From a virus: 37,356 nucleotides of DNA. The translations under genes and the position numbers were made by a program. The notes beneath the pieces are model-generated. The model had not been told where the DNA came from. It saw only the letters and a program-made list of their open reading frames with translations, and searched no databases. Positions 8,278 through 16,085 of this stretch are shown in pieces. The DNA is taken from positions 1 through 37,356 of the IMG/VR virus record IMGVR_UViG_3300021247_000261, one strand, 5' to 3'. Each line of letters opens with the position of its first letter. The stretch's first letter is position 1.

Positions 8278-8618
8278 GATGCAGCCCCATCGCTCAGTCG
8301 CCAATCCAGCCAGGCGGACATGCCATCAGGATCAATAACGCCAAGCACAGCGTATTCCTTGCCATTGCAGATCACCCGTTGCGCCGCCGATGCACCAGCA
8401 AAATACCGCGTAACCATCTTGATGGTGTTCCCGGAAACCTGCCGCATAAAGCCCCACTTCTCAGACCCAGGCGCTGCGGTAATCATGGCGCGCGTGGCCG
8501 ATCCTGCAACAGTCCCCCACGATGCCGTAAACCCACCCTGCCCATCCGCAATGCGCGTCTTGGATTGAATGTCTACAACGTGGCGTAGGGCGCCAATGGG
8601 ATACTTTGCGCAGGTCAT
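8274..8618 (-). CDS. Head-tail adaptor (SPP1 gp16-like)
   Basis: The 114-residue protein has the signature of the phage head-tail joining family: IGALRHVVDIQSKTRIADGQ near the N-terminus, GGFTASWGTVAGS, then ISAA-like and a C-terminal DGMSAWLDWRL. In SPP1 and HK97 the homologue forms the lower ring of the connector that plugs DNA in the head. ATG 8618 overlaps the connector gene stop (8615) and its own end overlaps the gp10-like gene by four bases. Confidence 0.88.
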   Translation of the reverse strand: MTCAKYPIGALRHVVDIQSKTRIADGQGGFTASWGTVAGSATRAMITAAPGSEKWGFMRQVSGNTIKMVTRYFAGASAAQRVICNGKEYAVLGVIDPDGMSAWLDWRLSDGAAS

Positions 8619-9247
8619 TCAAACCCCATCTGGTCAAACCGACGATATGGGCCAAGCATGGCTTTTGATGCGGCGGGGATTTCGCACCCTTCGCGGCACT
8701 CATACATTGCGGCAACGTGCGTCTTGATTGCCTGCAAGATCGGATAAGGCACAGGCGACGTGCCGGACACATAGCGGATTGCTACGGCATCAACGCGGCG
8801 CAAATCAGACGGCCAAACCGACCCTTCATAAAGATAAACCCTGCCTGCATCAAAGCCATAATTCGCCGATGAAAACACCGCAGATGTATTGTCGCGCGCG
8901 TATGTCGTGATTGACGTAATTGACGCAACCGGACCAAATGGCAGATCGATCACATTTGGAGTTCCTTCAATAAAAGGAACCGAAACCACATGCACCCCAG
9001 GCCCAAGACGATCAAGCCGATCTGAATTGTATTGCGGAAAACCGTCCAGACGCAATTCAAGCATTTCCGCAACGATAGACCGCCTGCAATACTGTCTGAC
9101 AGCCTCAGTTGCGGCGTAGATAAATGCCTCAATCAGCGCATCATCTGCCGTGCCGTCGATATTGAGAAACGCCTTCATTTCCGCCACGGATACGGGCAGA
9201 CTTGCTGGCGGCGTAATGATTGAGACGGTGCGGCGGTTGTATGTCAT
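8615..9247 (-). CDS. Head-tail connector, HK97 gp6-like
   Basis: The start is ATG 9247 with an AGGGGG ribosome site; the longer in-frame ORF reaching 9424 only reads back through the hairpin and the previous gene. The 210-residue product begins MTYNRRTVSIITPPASLP, followed by VSVAEMKAFLNIDGTADDALIEAFIYAATEAV, the classical four-helix N-terminal domain of gp6/phiE125 gp8-type connectors. A C-terminal segment IRYVSGTSPVPYPILQAIKTHVA is also typical. It forms the ring under the portal. Confidence 0.88.
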   Translation of the reverse strand: MTYNRRTVSIITPPASLPVSVAEMKAFLNIDGTADDALIEAFIYAATEAVRQYCRRSIVAEMLELRLDGFPQYNSDRLDRLGPGVHVVSVPFIEGTPNVIDLPFGPVASITSITTYARDNTSAVFSSANYGFDAGRVYLYEGSVWPSDLRRVDAVAIRYVSGTSPVPYPILQAIKTHVAAMYECREGCEIPAASKAMLGPYRRFDQMGFE

Positions 9248-9260
9248 GCGGCCCCCTGCG

Positions 9261-9298
9261 CTTAGTGAAGGGGCGAGTTTCCCCGCCCCTCTGCTAAG
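9261..9298 (-). terminator. Strong hairpin between decoration and connector genes
   Basis: The arms are CTTAG...CTAAG outside and AGGGGCG...CGCCCCT inside, around an eight-base loop, starting one base after the stop of the 9300-9752 gene. There is no U-run after it on the minus strand, so it is more likely an attenuator or an mRNA 3-prime stabiliser that raises capsid and decoration mRNA over downstream genes than a full terminator. Confidence 0.5.
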
Positions 9299-9299
9299 A

Positions 9300-9752
9300 T
9301 CAGGTGGCAGCCGTTGCGGTGCCGACGATGGTATTGGGCCGCGACAGGCCAGACCGCGACCGACGGCCAAGCACATAGACAACAGCATCAGACAATGCCG
9401 TGCCAGTTGCAGATGCGCGGACATACCGCTTGCCGCCGATATAGCCCAGAACCGCAGTCAGCTTGTCGTCATCCGTGTCAACCGTGGTGGACGTGGTGAC
9501 GGTGCCGTTAACGGCATTGGTGGTAGCAACGTCGGTGAAAGACGCCGCAGTGGTCACATCAGCCTCTTGCAGCTTGATGGTGTAACCAGCAGCCGCGCCC
9601 GCGTCAGTGACGGTTGCGTTCAGAAAGGCAACATCCAGAGCGTCATAGCCCTGCATGTCGACAAGCGACGTGGTGACGGTAGAAGTGCCGCTCAGGGTCA
9701 GCTTGCCAAGCAGAACCCAAGAGGCGTCGTTAATAGTGTCGAATTTAGCCAT
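9300..9752 (-). CDS. Putative capsid decoration/virion protein
   Basis: A 150-residue Thr/Ala/Val-rich protein directly after the major capsid gene. Its start has the best ribosome site in the head operon (AAGGAGGG, seven bases before ATG), which predicts high expression. Features: MAKFDTINDASWVLLGKLTL, a KLQEADVTTAASFTDV segment and a KRYVRASATGT strand, consistent with a beta-sandwich. Proteins of this style and position in other phages are thought to decorate the head, from memory. The sequence itself does not prove the role. A stable hairpin follows its stop codon. Confidence 0.72.
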   Translation of the reverse strand: MAKFDTINDASWVLLGKLTLSGTSTVTTSLVDMQGYDALDVAFLNATVTDAGAAAGYTIKLQEADVTTAASFTDVATTNAVNGTVTTSTTVDTDDDKLTAVLGYIGGKRYVRASATGTALSDAVVYVLGRRSRSGLSRPNTIVGTATAAT

Positions 9753-9765
9753 GTTCTGACCCTCC

Positions 9766-10959
9766 TTAGGTCGATGCTTTGACGAGCTTGATTGCGTCGA
9801 AGCTGGTCACGTCGCCACCGGTGCGGCGGCGCAGGCGGAATACGGTGTAGGGATCTGCGGTGTAGGGGTCACGCAGAACCTGCAAGCCGATGCGGTCCAG
9901 AACGGTGTAACCGCGCCCAAAGTCGCCATAGGCAGCAATCAGGTTGTTGCCGGTGCCGATTGCCTGCATGTCATCGCAGAAGATCACGCGCTTGCCGAGC
10001 AACTGCATGGCGGTGTTGCCATCACGCAGCAGGGTCTGGCCGAAGTAGAAGTTGTCAGCCCCTTTCAGCTTCAGAACCGCGCCAAACGATGCGCGCTTCA
10101 TCAGCCAAACTGCCGATGCCTGGTAATCCTCTTTCAAGGACGACTGTGCATCAATCAGGCCATCAGCCGTGAACGTGGTAGCAGCACCGGAAACGACTTG
10201 CTCGATCTTGTCGCGCTCGTAAACGCCAGCCGATGCCCACGCCGAATAGGTCAGCAGACCGCGCGGCTTGCCAACGCCGTTGCCGGTGAAAAACGCGGTG
10301 TTTTCCGACCGAGCGATCTTGTCAGCACCTTTGCCTTGCAGCCAGTTTACCAGATCGAAATATGCATCTTCCAGCATATCTGCGGTGGCGTTCATCTTGG
10401 CCGTGATATCGTGGGTCACAATTTCTTTCTGGCCAACATCCGGCGTATCTTCGGTAGCAATTGCGCGCTCACCCGACCATTCCGCCGAACCTTCATCGTC
10501 GTCAATCAGGAACGTGCGCGACTTTGCGCCAGTCTGCTCGACATTTGCGACAAGGCGGATGGGCGACGTTTCAAACACGCGACCCACAACCGTTGCCGAC
10601 AGCTCCGGCATAACCAGATACCCGCCCTTGGGGTTGGTATCAGTGGACATTGCGCGGATTTCAAGCGTCTGCTTGCCTTCCTTGCGCGCAAACTCATTCA
10701 GATCATCACGCGCCTTGGTTTCGTCGGTTTTGCCGCCGTTGCCAATATCGCCACGTTGAATGACTGCCTCAAGCGCAGCGGCCTTGGCCTCCATTGCTTG
10801 CAGCTTTTCCATTGCCGACGTGACCTGTTCGGCCATTTTGTCGAACTTGGTTTCGTCCACAACGTCACGGTTTTTCACCGCCTCGACGTCAGACCGCAGA
10901 GCCGTGAACGCAGTGTTCACCCCCTCGATCAGACCCTTGATTTCATTCATGTCAGACAT
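9766..10959 (-). CDS. Major capsid protein, HK97 fold
   Basis: The 397-residue protein has the two-part layout of HK97 gp5. An N-terminal coiled-coil delta domain of about 100 residues (LRSDVEAVKNRDVV...AMEAKAAALEAVIQRGD) is followed by the capsid domain, with STDTNPKGGYLVMPELSATV, the E-loop region EGSAEWSGERAIATED, FFTGNGVGKPRGLL and a C-terminal YTVFRLRRRTGGDV. The protease encoded just upstream should remove the delta domain near residue 100. ATG 10959 overlaps the protease gene end by eight bases. Confidence 0.93.
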   Translation of the reverse strand: MSDMNEIKGLIEGVNTAFTALRSDVEAVKNRDVVDETKFDKMAEQVTSAMEKLQAMEAKAAALEAVIQRGDIGNGGKTDETKARDDLNEFARKEGKQTLEIRAMSTDTNPKGGYLVMPELSATVVGRVFETSPIRLVANVEQTGAKSRTFLIDDDEGSAEWSGERAIATEDTPDVGQKEIVTHDITAKMNATADMLEDAYFDLVNWLQGKGADKIARSENTAFFTGNGVGKPRGLLTYSAWASAGVYERDKIEQVVSGAATTFTADGLIDAQSSLKEDYQASAVWLMKRASFGAVLKLKGADNFYFGQTLLRDGNTAMQLLGKRVIFCDDMQAIGTGNNLIAAYGDFGRGYTVLDRIGLQVLRDPYTADPYTVFRLRRRTGGDVTSFDAIKLVKAST

Positions 10960-11596
10960 TTGTCAGACCTTTCAGGAGTTGTTGCAGTTGATTTTTCACC
11001 TCTGCCTCAGCGTCCCGCTGATCTGCAATATTCAGGCCCGAAGCGTCCCGCTTCTCAGCCCAAGCCTTCCATCCGTCGGCAGTGATGATCTTTGCATCCC
11101 ACCGAGAAAACCCTTGCTGCCGTAGCAGCGTTTCAAATGACCGCTCCGTCATTTGTGATTTGATATTGGTTACAGTTGCCGATTGGTCAGCCGGAAGCGT
11201 CACGAAAGACACCTCATACAGATCAACCTCTTTCAGCAGCCGCGTTCCGCCTTGCACAACCTCATCCGCAATCGTGCGAAAGCCAATCGACAGCCCATCA
11301 ATAGCGCCCATTGAAAGCAATTCGTATGCCTCCATGCCGCCTTCGGTTTTCATCGCCAGACGGCCTTGGACAAATAGCCCTTTTGCATCTTCGCGCGCAT
11401 CATCCCAAACGCCGATAGGTTCATCCATATCATGCTGCCACAGCATCTTTGGCTTGCGTTTGGCTAGAGACTTGGTGAAAGCGCCAGGCATGACGGTATC
11501 GCCATATGCATCTACGCCGCCAAACACCGACCCATACCCAGAAACGACGCCCTGCGCGTCTGCTTTCAGTTCAAGCGTGAGTGACTTAAATTCCAT
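10952..11596 (-). CDS. Prohead protease, HK97 family (S78)
   Basis: The 214-residue protein has the herpes/HK97 prohead protease pattern: VSGYGSVFGGVDAYGDTVMPGAF at the N-terminus, catalytic His55 in LWQHD, and Ser103 in GAIDGLSIGF, followed by LLKEVDLYEVSFVTLPAD. It should cleave the delta domain of the capsid protein and then itself. The C-terminal 60 residues are charged and helical, consistent with a scaffold-like tail. A copy of the 13-bp late promoter motif lies 23 bases before the start codon, so protease, capsid and decoration genes can have their own promoter. Confidence 0.9.
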   Translation of the reverse strand: MEFKSLTLELKADAQGVVSGYGSVFGGVDAYGDTVMPGAFTKSLAKRKPKMLWQHDMDEPIGVWDDAREDAKGLFVQGRLAMKTEGGMEAYELLSMGAIDGLSIGFRTIADEVVQGGTRLLKEVDLYEVSFVTLPADQSATVTNIKSQMTERSFETLLRQQGFSRWDAKIITADGWKAWAEKRDASGLNIADQRDAEAEVKNQLQQLLKGLTNV

Positions 11597-11619
11597 GCCG
11601 CGCCTCGTTGGTTTGCAAT

Positions 11620-11632
11620 GTTATACCATAAC
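11620..11632 (-). promoter_or_regulatory. Late promoter motif, copy 2
   Basis: Minus strand GTTATGGTATAAC, identical to the copies at 1178-1190 and 16062-16074. It lies in the 49-base gap between head morphogenesis and protease genes, which is otherwise unexplained. No good -35 box is seen here, which fits either an extended -10 promoter or a phage-specific activator site. Confidence 0.7.
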
Positions 11633-11645
11633 TTGAATGTCTGCG

Positions 11646-12464
11646 CTAGTGTTCACCAGACTTAGGCCACGGCCTGCCAACGCGGCGGTAAACCAATGCG
11701 CAACGGCAGTTAATCACGTTGCCCGCTGACCCATTCGGATCGCCAGGCCCTTTCAACAATTCAATAACGCCATTCTTGCTTGGCACTTCAAATAGCTGAT
11801 CTGGCCCGACTGTCACCTCATTCATTGCGCGGTGGTTAAACTCGTCCACAATGCCGTCACCTTCGCCAAAGTCGCGCGTTCTATGGTCAAAGACGCTGAT
11901 CCATCGCTTATTCATCGGCGCTACGGCTGTCTTTGCAACTTCTTCGCTGGCATACATTGCAGCAGTGTGAACCTCAGTTCGCGCGATGATATGCGCCCTA
12001 GTTCTGCTTAGTGCTGGTATTGTTTCGCGCATTGCCTTTGCGATTTGATCTACGTTAAGGCCATCTGCCACGCCTCGATAAATCGCGCGCATGATTTGAT
12101 CCCGCGTTGTCTCAATGATTTGCGTAATCTTGAACCCGCCAAACCGATTGATAAACTCGCGCATAACTTGCTCAAATAGCGTATCAGCATCAGCCTTTGT
12201 TTCCAGCTTGGCAAATGCTGACTTTTCTTGATCGACTGGAAAAACCGCACCAGTCAGAACGCTTTCACGCCACATGCGCACCATGACTGCACCAAGATCG
12301 CGCTGGGCCTCAATCGGAATTGAAACAGATCCGGTTGATAGCCATCGCACTATGCCAGCATCATAAACGGCAGGGAAAGCCTTAGCCAGACGCCTTTCGT
12401 TGCGGCGAATGACTTTGACCTGTGCCAACCATTGCGCGCGGGCAATCTCGCGGTCTGTCTGCAT
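11646..12464 (-). CDS. Head morphogenesis protein, Mu gpF/SPP1 gp7-like
   Basis: ATG 12464 overlaps the upstream stop (TAATG), giving 272 residues starting MQTDREIARAQW. The C-terminal half has the family motifs: AHIIARTEVHTAAMYASEE, then KRWISVFDHRTRDFGEGDG, and the terminal NCRCALVYRR. These proteins bind the portal and are carried in low copy in the head, where they help assembly or DNA release. It lies between fibre genes and protease; in most phages it directly follows the portal, so the two fibre genes look inserted. Confidence 0.85.
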   Translation of the reverse strand: MQTDREIARAQWLAQVKVIRRNERRLAKAFPAVYDAGIVRWLSTGSVSIPIEAQRDLGAVMVRMWRESVLTGAVFPVDQEKSAFAKLETKADADTLFEQVMREFINRFGGFKITQIIETTRDQIMRAIYRGVADGLNVDQIAKAMRETIPALSRTRAHIIARTEVHTAAMYASEEVAKTAVAPMNKRWISVFDHRTRDFGEGDGIVDEFNHRAMNEVTVGPDQLFEVPSKNGVIELLKGPGDPNGSAGNVINCRCALVYRRVGRPWPKSGEH

Positions 12465-13918
12465 TATTCCCAGCCGTAAACGGGTTGCCAAGTGAAGTTG
12501 ATAACCTGCGAAGCGGTGGCCGTGCCTGCAAGGAACTTGCCGACCAGCGCCACAAATTCGCCGGGGTTCACAAAGATCGGCGCATCCCCGAAATCAACCT
12601 TGATCGGCCCGAATTGCGGCTGTGCGCCAATGGCTGCACCAATGGGCCATGTCGCGATGCCAAGCGATACGCGGCGGGCTGCTTTGGCTGCGACGGCTTC
12701 ACCCGTTGCCAGAGATACCGCAGTATGCCCGAAGGCCAGCGAAAACTGGATAGTCGTAGCCGTGGTCGCCACAGCCGCGCCGAGGTTGACCAGATCGAGA
12801 ACGACACCGCGAATGACCAGCCTGCGCCCCTGCACGTTGGCTGTGCCTGCCGGGACCTGATAGCTGCCCCAGATGCCATCCGTAGCCGCTGCGACAGCCG
12901 CTGTGACCGATCCTTGCCCACCAAGACCGCCCGGAAGGTTTGCCGTAAGCGCGGTGTTGCTGGGGGCCGCTGCCGTTGGGTTCGTGCTGTTTGCGTAGGT
13001 CGCAAGGCTACCCATCGTGCCGCCAGACAGACCCTGATAGCTGCCATAGATGCGCTGCCCCATGATCGAAGGGCTTGTCGCCATGTTCGGCCCGCCAATG
13101 CTGATCGTGTAGTCATTCAGCACAAACGACAGCGCTGCACCCGCCGCACCGCCTGCAATCGCGTGACGGATAGCGAATGGCAGCGATGTTGACATATATG
13201 GCTGACCCTGACCAGCGGGCGTGTCAATGGTGCCGAACAAAACGCCATCAACCCAAAATTCCACAACACGCTCATGTGCAGAGATGATGAATTGGTATTT
13301 CTGGTTAATCGTATAAGGGAAATCAAACACCGACGTTGTGGTTTCCGCGCCGTTGTAGTTAGCAACACCAGACAATCCCGCTGCGGTCAGGCGGAAGAAA
13401 ACGCCATCGGTCGGCGCATATGGGTTGGCAGCGCCCGTGCGCGCCATGCCAAAATCAATGATCGTGTTCGTGGTCGGGCTGGCCGTGAACGATGCCTCCA
13501 TCTCGCAGTAAAGATGCGACGCGCCGATCAATGGGAATTCGGCATAGGACGCCATAGCAACGCCCGTGGTCGTGGTCGTGATGTTGGCCGAGTTCGTCGT
13601 CAAGCCAGATGCGGCCCACGTCAGCGCCATCGTTGTAGCGCGGGAAAGATGCTTGCCCGTGTTCTGGGCCGTGTAGTTGAATGTCTCGGTGTCAAACACC
13701 GTTTCCAGCGCCACACGCAGGCGGCTGTCGTCGTCAGTCTCGGGCGATGCCAGATAGACCGATCCGGTTTTCGACCCTGTGTCGTTTTCAGAGAACATGC
13801 GAACCGCGCCAACACTTGCTGGCGTCGATCCGGTCGGCAGCGTCACCTTGAGTTCGTTTGTAGTCGTGACTTCCGCCACATTGCCAGACGTGTTGCCTTC
13901 AATCCGAATACCAGCCAT
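12464..13918 (-). CDS. Beta-rich virion/fibre protein in the head module
   Basis: A 484-residue protein starting MAGIRIEGNTSGNVAEVTT. It is Thr/Ala/Gly-rich and seems to hold a lectin-like domain at about residues 90-275 (FFRLTAAGLSGVANYNG, IISAHERVVEFWVDGVLFG). A second beta domain runs to the end and contains the FGDAPIFVNPGEFVALV segment. I know similar proteins next to head or tail fibre genes in Rhodobacterales phages but cannot give a function. It follows the collagen-like gene without a gap (stop at 13919, start at 13918), so the two are probably partners. Confidence 0.75.
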   Translation of the reverse strand: MAGIRIEGNTSGNVAEVTTTNELKVTLPTGSTPASVGAVRMFSENDTGSKTGSVYLASPETDDDSRLRVALETVFDTETFNYTAQNTGKHLSRATTMALTWAASGLTTNSANITTTTTGVAMASYAEFPLIGASHLYCEMEASFTASPTTNTIIDFGMARTGAANPYAPTDGVFFRLTAAGLSGVANYNGAETTTSVFDFPYTINQKYQFIISAHERVVEFWVDGVLFGTIDTPAGQGQPYMSTSLPFAIRHAIAGGAAGAALSFVLNDYTISIGGPNMATSPSIMGQRIYGSYQGLSGGTMGSLATYANSTNPTAAAPSNTALTANLPGGLGGQGSVTAAVAAATDGIWGSYQVPAGTANVQGRRLVIRGVVLDLVNLGAAVATTATTIQFSLAFGHTAVSLATGEAVAAKAARRVSLGIATWPIGAAIGAQPQFGPIKVDFGDAPIFVNPGEFVALVGKFLAGTATASQVINFTWQPVYGWE

Positions 13919-14776
13919 TTATTCGCTCCATTCCCAGCGGCAGGCAACCTTGCCTCTCAGCCGCAATTCAGTTGACGCATATATATCAAAACCAGACCCT
14001 GCGGAAACAGTTGATGCCATCACGGCAACCCTACCAGCCAAGATCATTGCATGTTCGTATTCGCTGTGATCGTCGGATGCGCCTTGCACCCAGACCTTTA
14101 CGCTGTCACCAGATTGAATATTAGCCTGACCAGCAATCGTTGCTATGGCGGTGCTATCGCCGCTCAAGGCCGTGCCAAAATCAATTAGAGCCGATCCTCT
14201 TGCGGATCTGCGCAACGGCTCTGCATCGGTGATACCATATCCTGCAAGCGTGGTTGGTGTTCCGGTAATGTCTGCCCAGTCCGACGATCCGCCGCTTTGG
14301 CCGGATGCGCCGCCAAACAGAATATCCCCGCCCTTGCCATCCTTGCCGTCTTTGCCTTTGACGTATCCAGCGGTGATCTTGCGACCGTTTGACAGTTCAA
14401 TAATCAGGTATCCGGCGGCGCTTACATATGCGGTCGCAACGCCAACACCATCCTCACCATCTTGGCCGTCTTGCCCATCCTTGCCATCAGTGCCGTCTTT
14501 TCCGTCGCGGCCATCCTTACCGTCAATGCCATCCTTGCCATCAACACCATCACGGCCATTCATGCCGTTAACGCCGCGCGGGCCAATGTCGCCTTTCTCG
14601 GCAACAACTGGGCCAAGGTCAGCAATAATCCCGCCGTGCATCATGAATAGATTGCGGTCACGAATTTCAAACGTCGGGCTAAATGCCTGCAATGCCGCAC
14701 GATCTGCCGTTTTGGCAAATCGCTCGACTTCCTTCCGCGCTAGGGCTGCGATGATTGGCAGATCGTTAGGATGCAA
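13919..14776 (-). CDS. Collagen-like fibre protein with C-terminal trimer domain
   Basis: The 285-residue protein has three parts: a helical head (about 1-45), 17 consecutive Gly-X-Y triplets (residues 62-112, mostly GKD/GRD/GQD), and a C-terminal beta domain. The C-terminal domain (IDFGTALSGDSTAIATI, then HSEYEHAMILAG, GSGFDIYA and a final CRWEW) is similar to one I know from trimeric phage fibre tips. The likely start is TTG 14776, preceded by GAGGGA and overlapping the portal stop; no earlier ATG exists and the next Met is at residue 45. Triplets with K-D and R-D pairs can form a stable triple helix without hydroxyproline. Position beside the portal suggests a head fibre rather than a tail fibre; this is inference. 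Confidence 0.8.
   Translation of the reverse strand: MHPNDLPIIAALARKEVERFAKTADRAALQAFSPTFEIRDRNLFMMHGGIIADLGPVVAEKGDIGPRGVNGMNGRDGVDGKDGIDGKDGRDGKDGTDGKDGQDGQDGEDGVGVATAYVSAAGYLIIELSNGRKITAGYVKGKDGKDGKGGDILFGGASGQSGGSSDWADITGTPTTLAGYGITDAEPLRRSARGSALIDFGTALSGDSTAIATIAGQANIQSGDSVKVWVQGASDDHSEYEHAMILAGRVAVMASTVSAGSGFDIYASTELRLRGKVACRWEWSE
14441..14593 (-). repeat. Gly-X-Y coding repeat
   Basis: In-gene tandem 9-base-type repeats encode 17 collagen triplets of the fibre protein. The unit varies (GVD, GKD, GID, GRD, GTD, GQD, GED), so copy number may change by slippage or recombination without breaking the frame. Confidence 0.85.
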
Positions 14777-16034
14777 GATATTCCCTCACAATCTCAATCA
14801 TAGGATCAGGCACATGCTCGATTTGCTTAATCTCTGGTGATCCATAGCCAAGCAAGCCCATTGCTTTTGTCATGTCCTCTTTCATGGCTGCATCACCAAG
14901 AGGTTCATAGCCCATAGCCTCGCGCGCCTCGTCCACAGTCAGGACGCCAGCAGCAACGCCTTTCAGCATCCGATCATATAGGCGCGTTCTCAGCCCCTCA
15001 AGCGCGCCGATCTTGTCCATGTCAACTTGCAGCGACAAGCCTTGCCCATAATTCGGCAGCAGCCATGATCCAAATGACGACAGGAAGGAATTGAACATCG
15101 GCAACACGGTATCAGTGTAAAGCCGCTCTTTCGCCTGCTCCAGGTTGTTGAACGTGCTGGCGTCGTTATCAATCAGCGGCAGCGGAACGCCAAAAGCAGA
15201 CGCAATCAGCTTGGCGGCTTCCTTCTGCGTCGTGATAAAGTCCATATCCTTCGGGCTGGTATCCATTGCAACCCAGTCAGCACCAGCGGGCAAAACGGGG
15301 ATTTCCCCCGCGTTCATCTCGCCCTGAAACGCGCGCTTGAACCATTCTTTCAGACGCGCCACAACCTCGCCACCAGTATCGGCCGACAGCTTAATAAGGC
15401 CAGAAGGACGCGCGCTATTTTTCAGCAGGCTATAGTTCCACCGCATCCCTGCGTTATGCGTATCGGCTGCAATGCCAGCCGCCATCAACGGCGATTGACC
15501 GCGCCAGTAGTCAATCGGATTATACATCTTCATGAAAAACGCTTGGCTTTTTCCGCTGATCCGATCAACTGGAAATGTCAGCTTTGCGTTGTTTTGTTCA
15601 TAGATATAGGCAGATGGGACGCCGCCACGGCCTGGATCAACCTTGATATAAAGCGGGTTCAGGTTCCAAAGTTCTGTGATTTTGCCAGTCTCAGGATAGC
15701 GGACAATCGCCATTTCCCCCGTAATCAGGTAGTTCGTAAACGCCTCTGAAATGAACGTATCCCATCCCTGCGTCGGGTTTGGTTTTGCCAGAAGATCAAG
15801 CGCGGGGTGGCTATCAACAGGCTCGCCATTGGACGCGACCTCCAGCTTTAGATCGGAAACAGATCGCGTGATTTCAGCAATAGCGCGATAGATAACGACG
15901 TTAAGCTGATAGCCTTCTTCGACATAGGCAATGCGATTTGCCTGCCTGACCCATTGCGGGCCACCAGGCGAAAAGAACGCCGCCCCGACGGGATTTTCTT
16001 TGACTTCGATCTTGCGTGAGAAAGGCCAAGCCAT
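14766..16034 (-). CDS. Portal protein, HK97 family
   Basis: A 422-residue portal protein. Recognisable segments are VNVVIYRAIAEITRSVSDLKLEV, LLAKPNPTQGWDTFISEAF, YLITGEMAIVRYPETG, then FMKMYNPIDYWRGQSPLMAAG and SAFGVPLPLIDNDASTFNNLEQAKERLYTDTVLPM, all typical of the HK97/phage_portal family. It forms the dodecameric ring through which DNA is packaged. An AGGAG site precedes ATG 16034 and a late promoter motif lies 27 bases upstream, separating it from the terminase gene. Confidence 0.93.
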   Translation of the reverse strand: MAWPFSRKIEVKENPVGAAFFSPGGPQWVRQANRIAYVEEGYQLNVVIYRAIAEITRSVSDLKLEVASNGEPVDSHPALDLLAKPNPTQGWDTFISEAFTNYLITGEMAIVRYPETGKITELWNLNPLYIKVDPGRGGVPSAYIYEQNNAKLTFPVDRISGKSQAFFMKMYNPIDYWRGQSPLMAAGIAADTHNAGMRWNYSLLKNSARPSGLIKLSADTGGEVVARLKEWFKRAFQGEMNAGEIPVLPAGADWVAMDTSPKDMDFITTQKEAAKLIASAFGVPLPLIDNDASTFNNLEQAKERLYTDTVLPMFNSFLSSFGSWLLPNYGQGLSLQVDMDKIGALEGLRTRLYDRMLKGVAAGVLTVDEAREAMGYEPLGDAAMKEDMTKAMGLLGYGSPEIKQIEHVPDPMIEIVREYLAS

Positions 16035-16061
16035 CCGGCGCTCCTAATGTGTTTGCCGCAT

Positions 16062-16074
16062 GTTATACCATAAC
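16062..16074 (-). promoter_or_regulatory. Late promoter motif, copy 3
   Basis: Minus strand GTTATGGTATAAC in the 51-base gap between large terminase and portal, 27 bases before the portal ATG. Bases on the downstream side also agree partly with copy 2 (GCAAAC after 5-6 bases). It should start the main head transcript. Confidence 0.7.
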
Positions 16075-16085
16075 GGAGTAAAAGA

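Noticed and set aside
8278-8304. Longer N-terminus for the gp10-like gene from ATG 8304
   Set aside because: GTG 8277 overlaps the previous stop (GTGA) and gives the normal family N-terminus; the extra nine residues overlap the adaptor gene.
9248-9424. Longer N-terminus for the connector protein
   Set aside because: It would read through the strong hairpin and the end of the decoration gene; AGGGGG before ATG 9247 and the family-like start decide for the shorter form.
9150-9782. Long plus-strand frame (210 codons) opposite the connector and decoration genes
   Set aside because: Rich in Arg/Gly/Ser as expected for an antisense shadow, crosses two well-supported genes and has no motif.
14441-14593. 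Tandem repeat that could be a CRISPR-like array
   Set aside because: The repeats have 9-base coding periodicity without spacers and encode Gly-X-Y triplets in a good reading frame.
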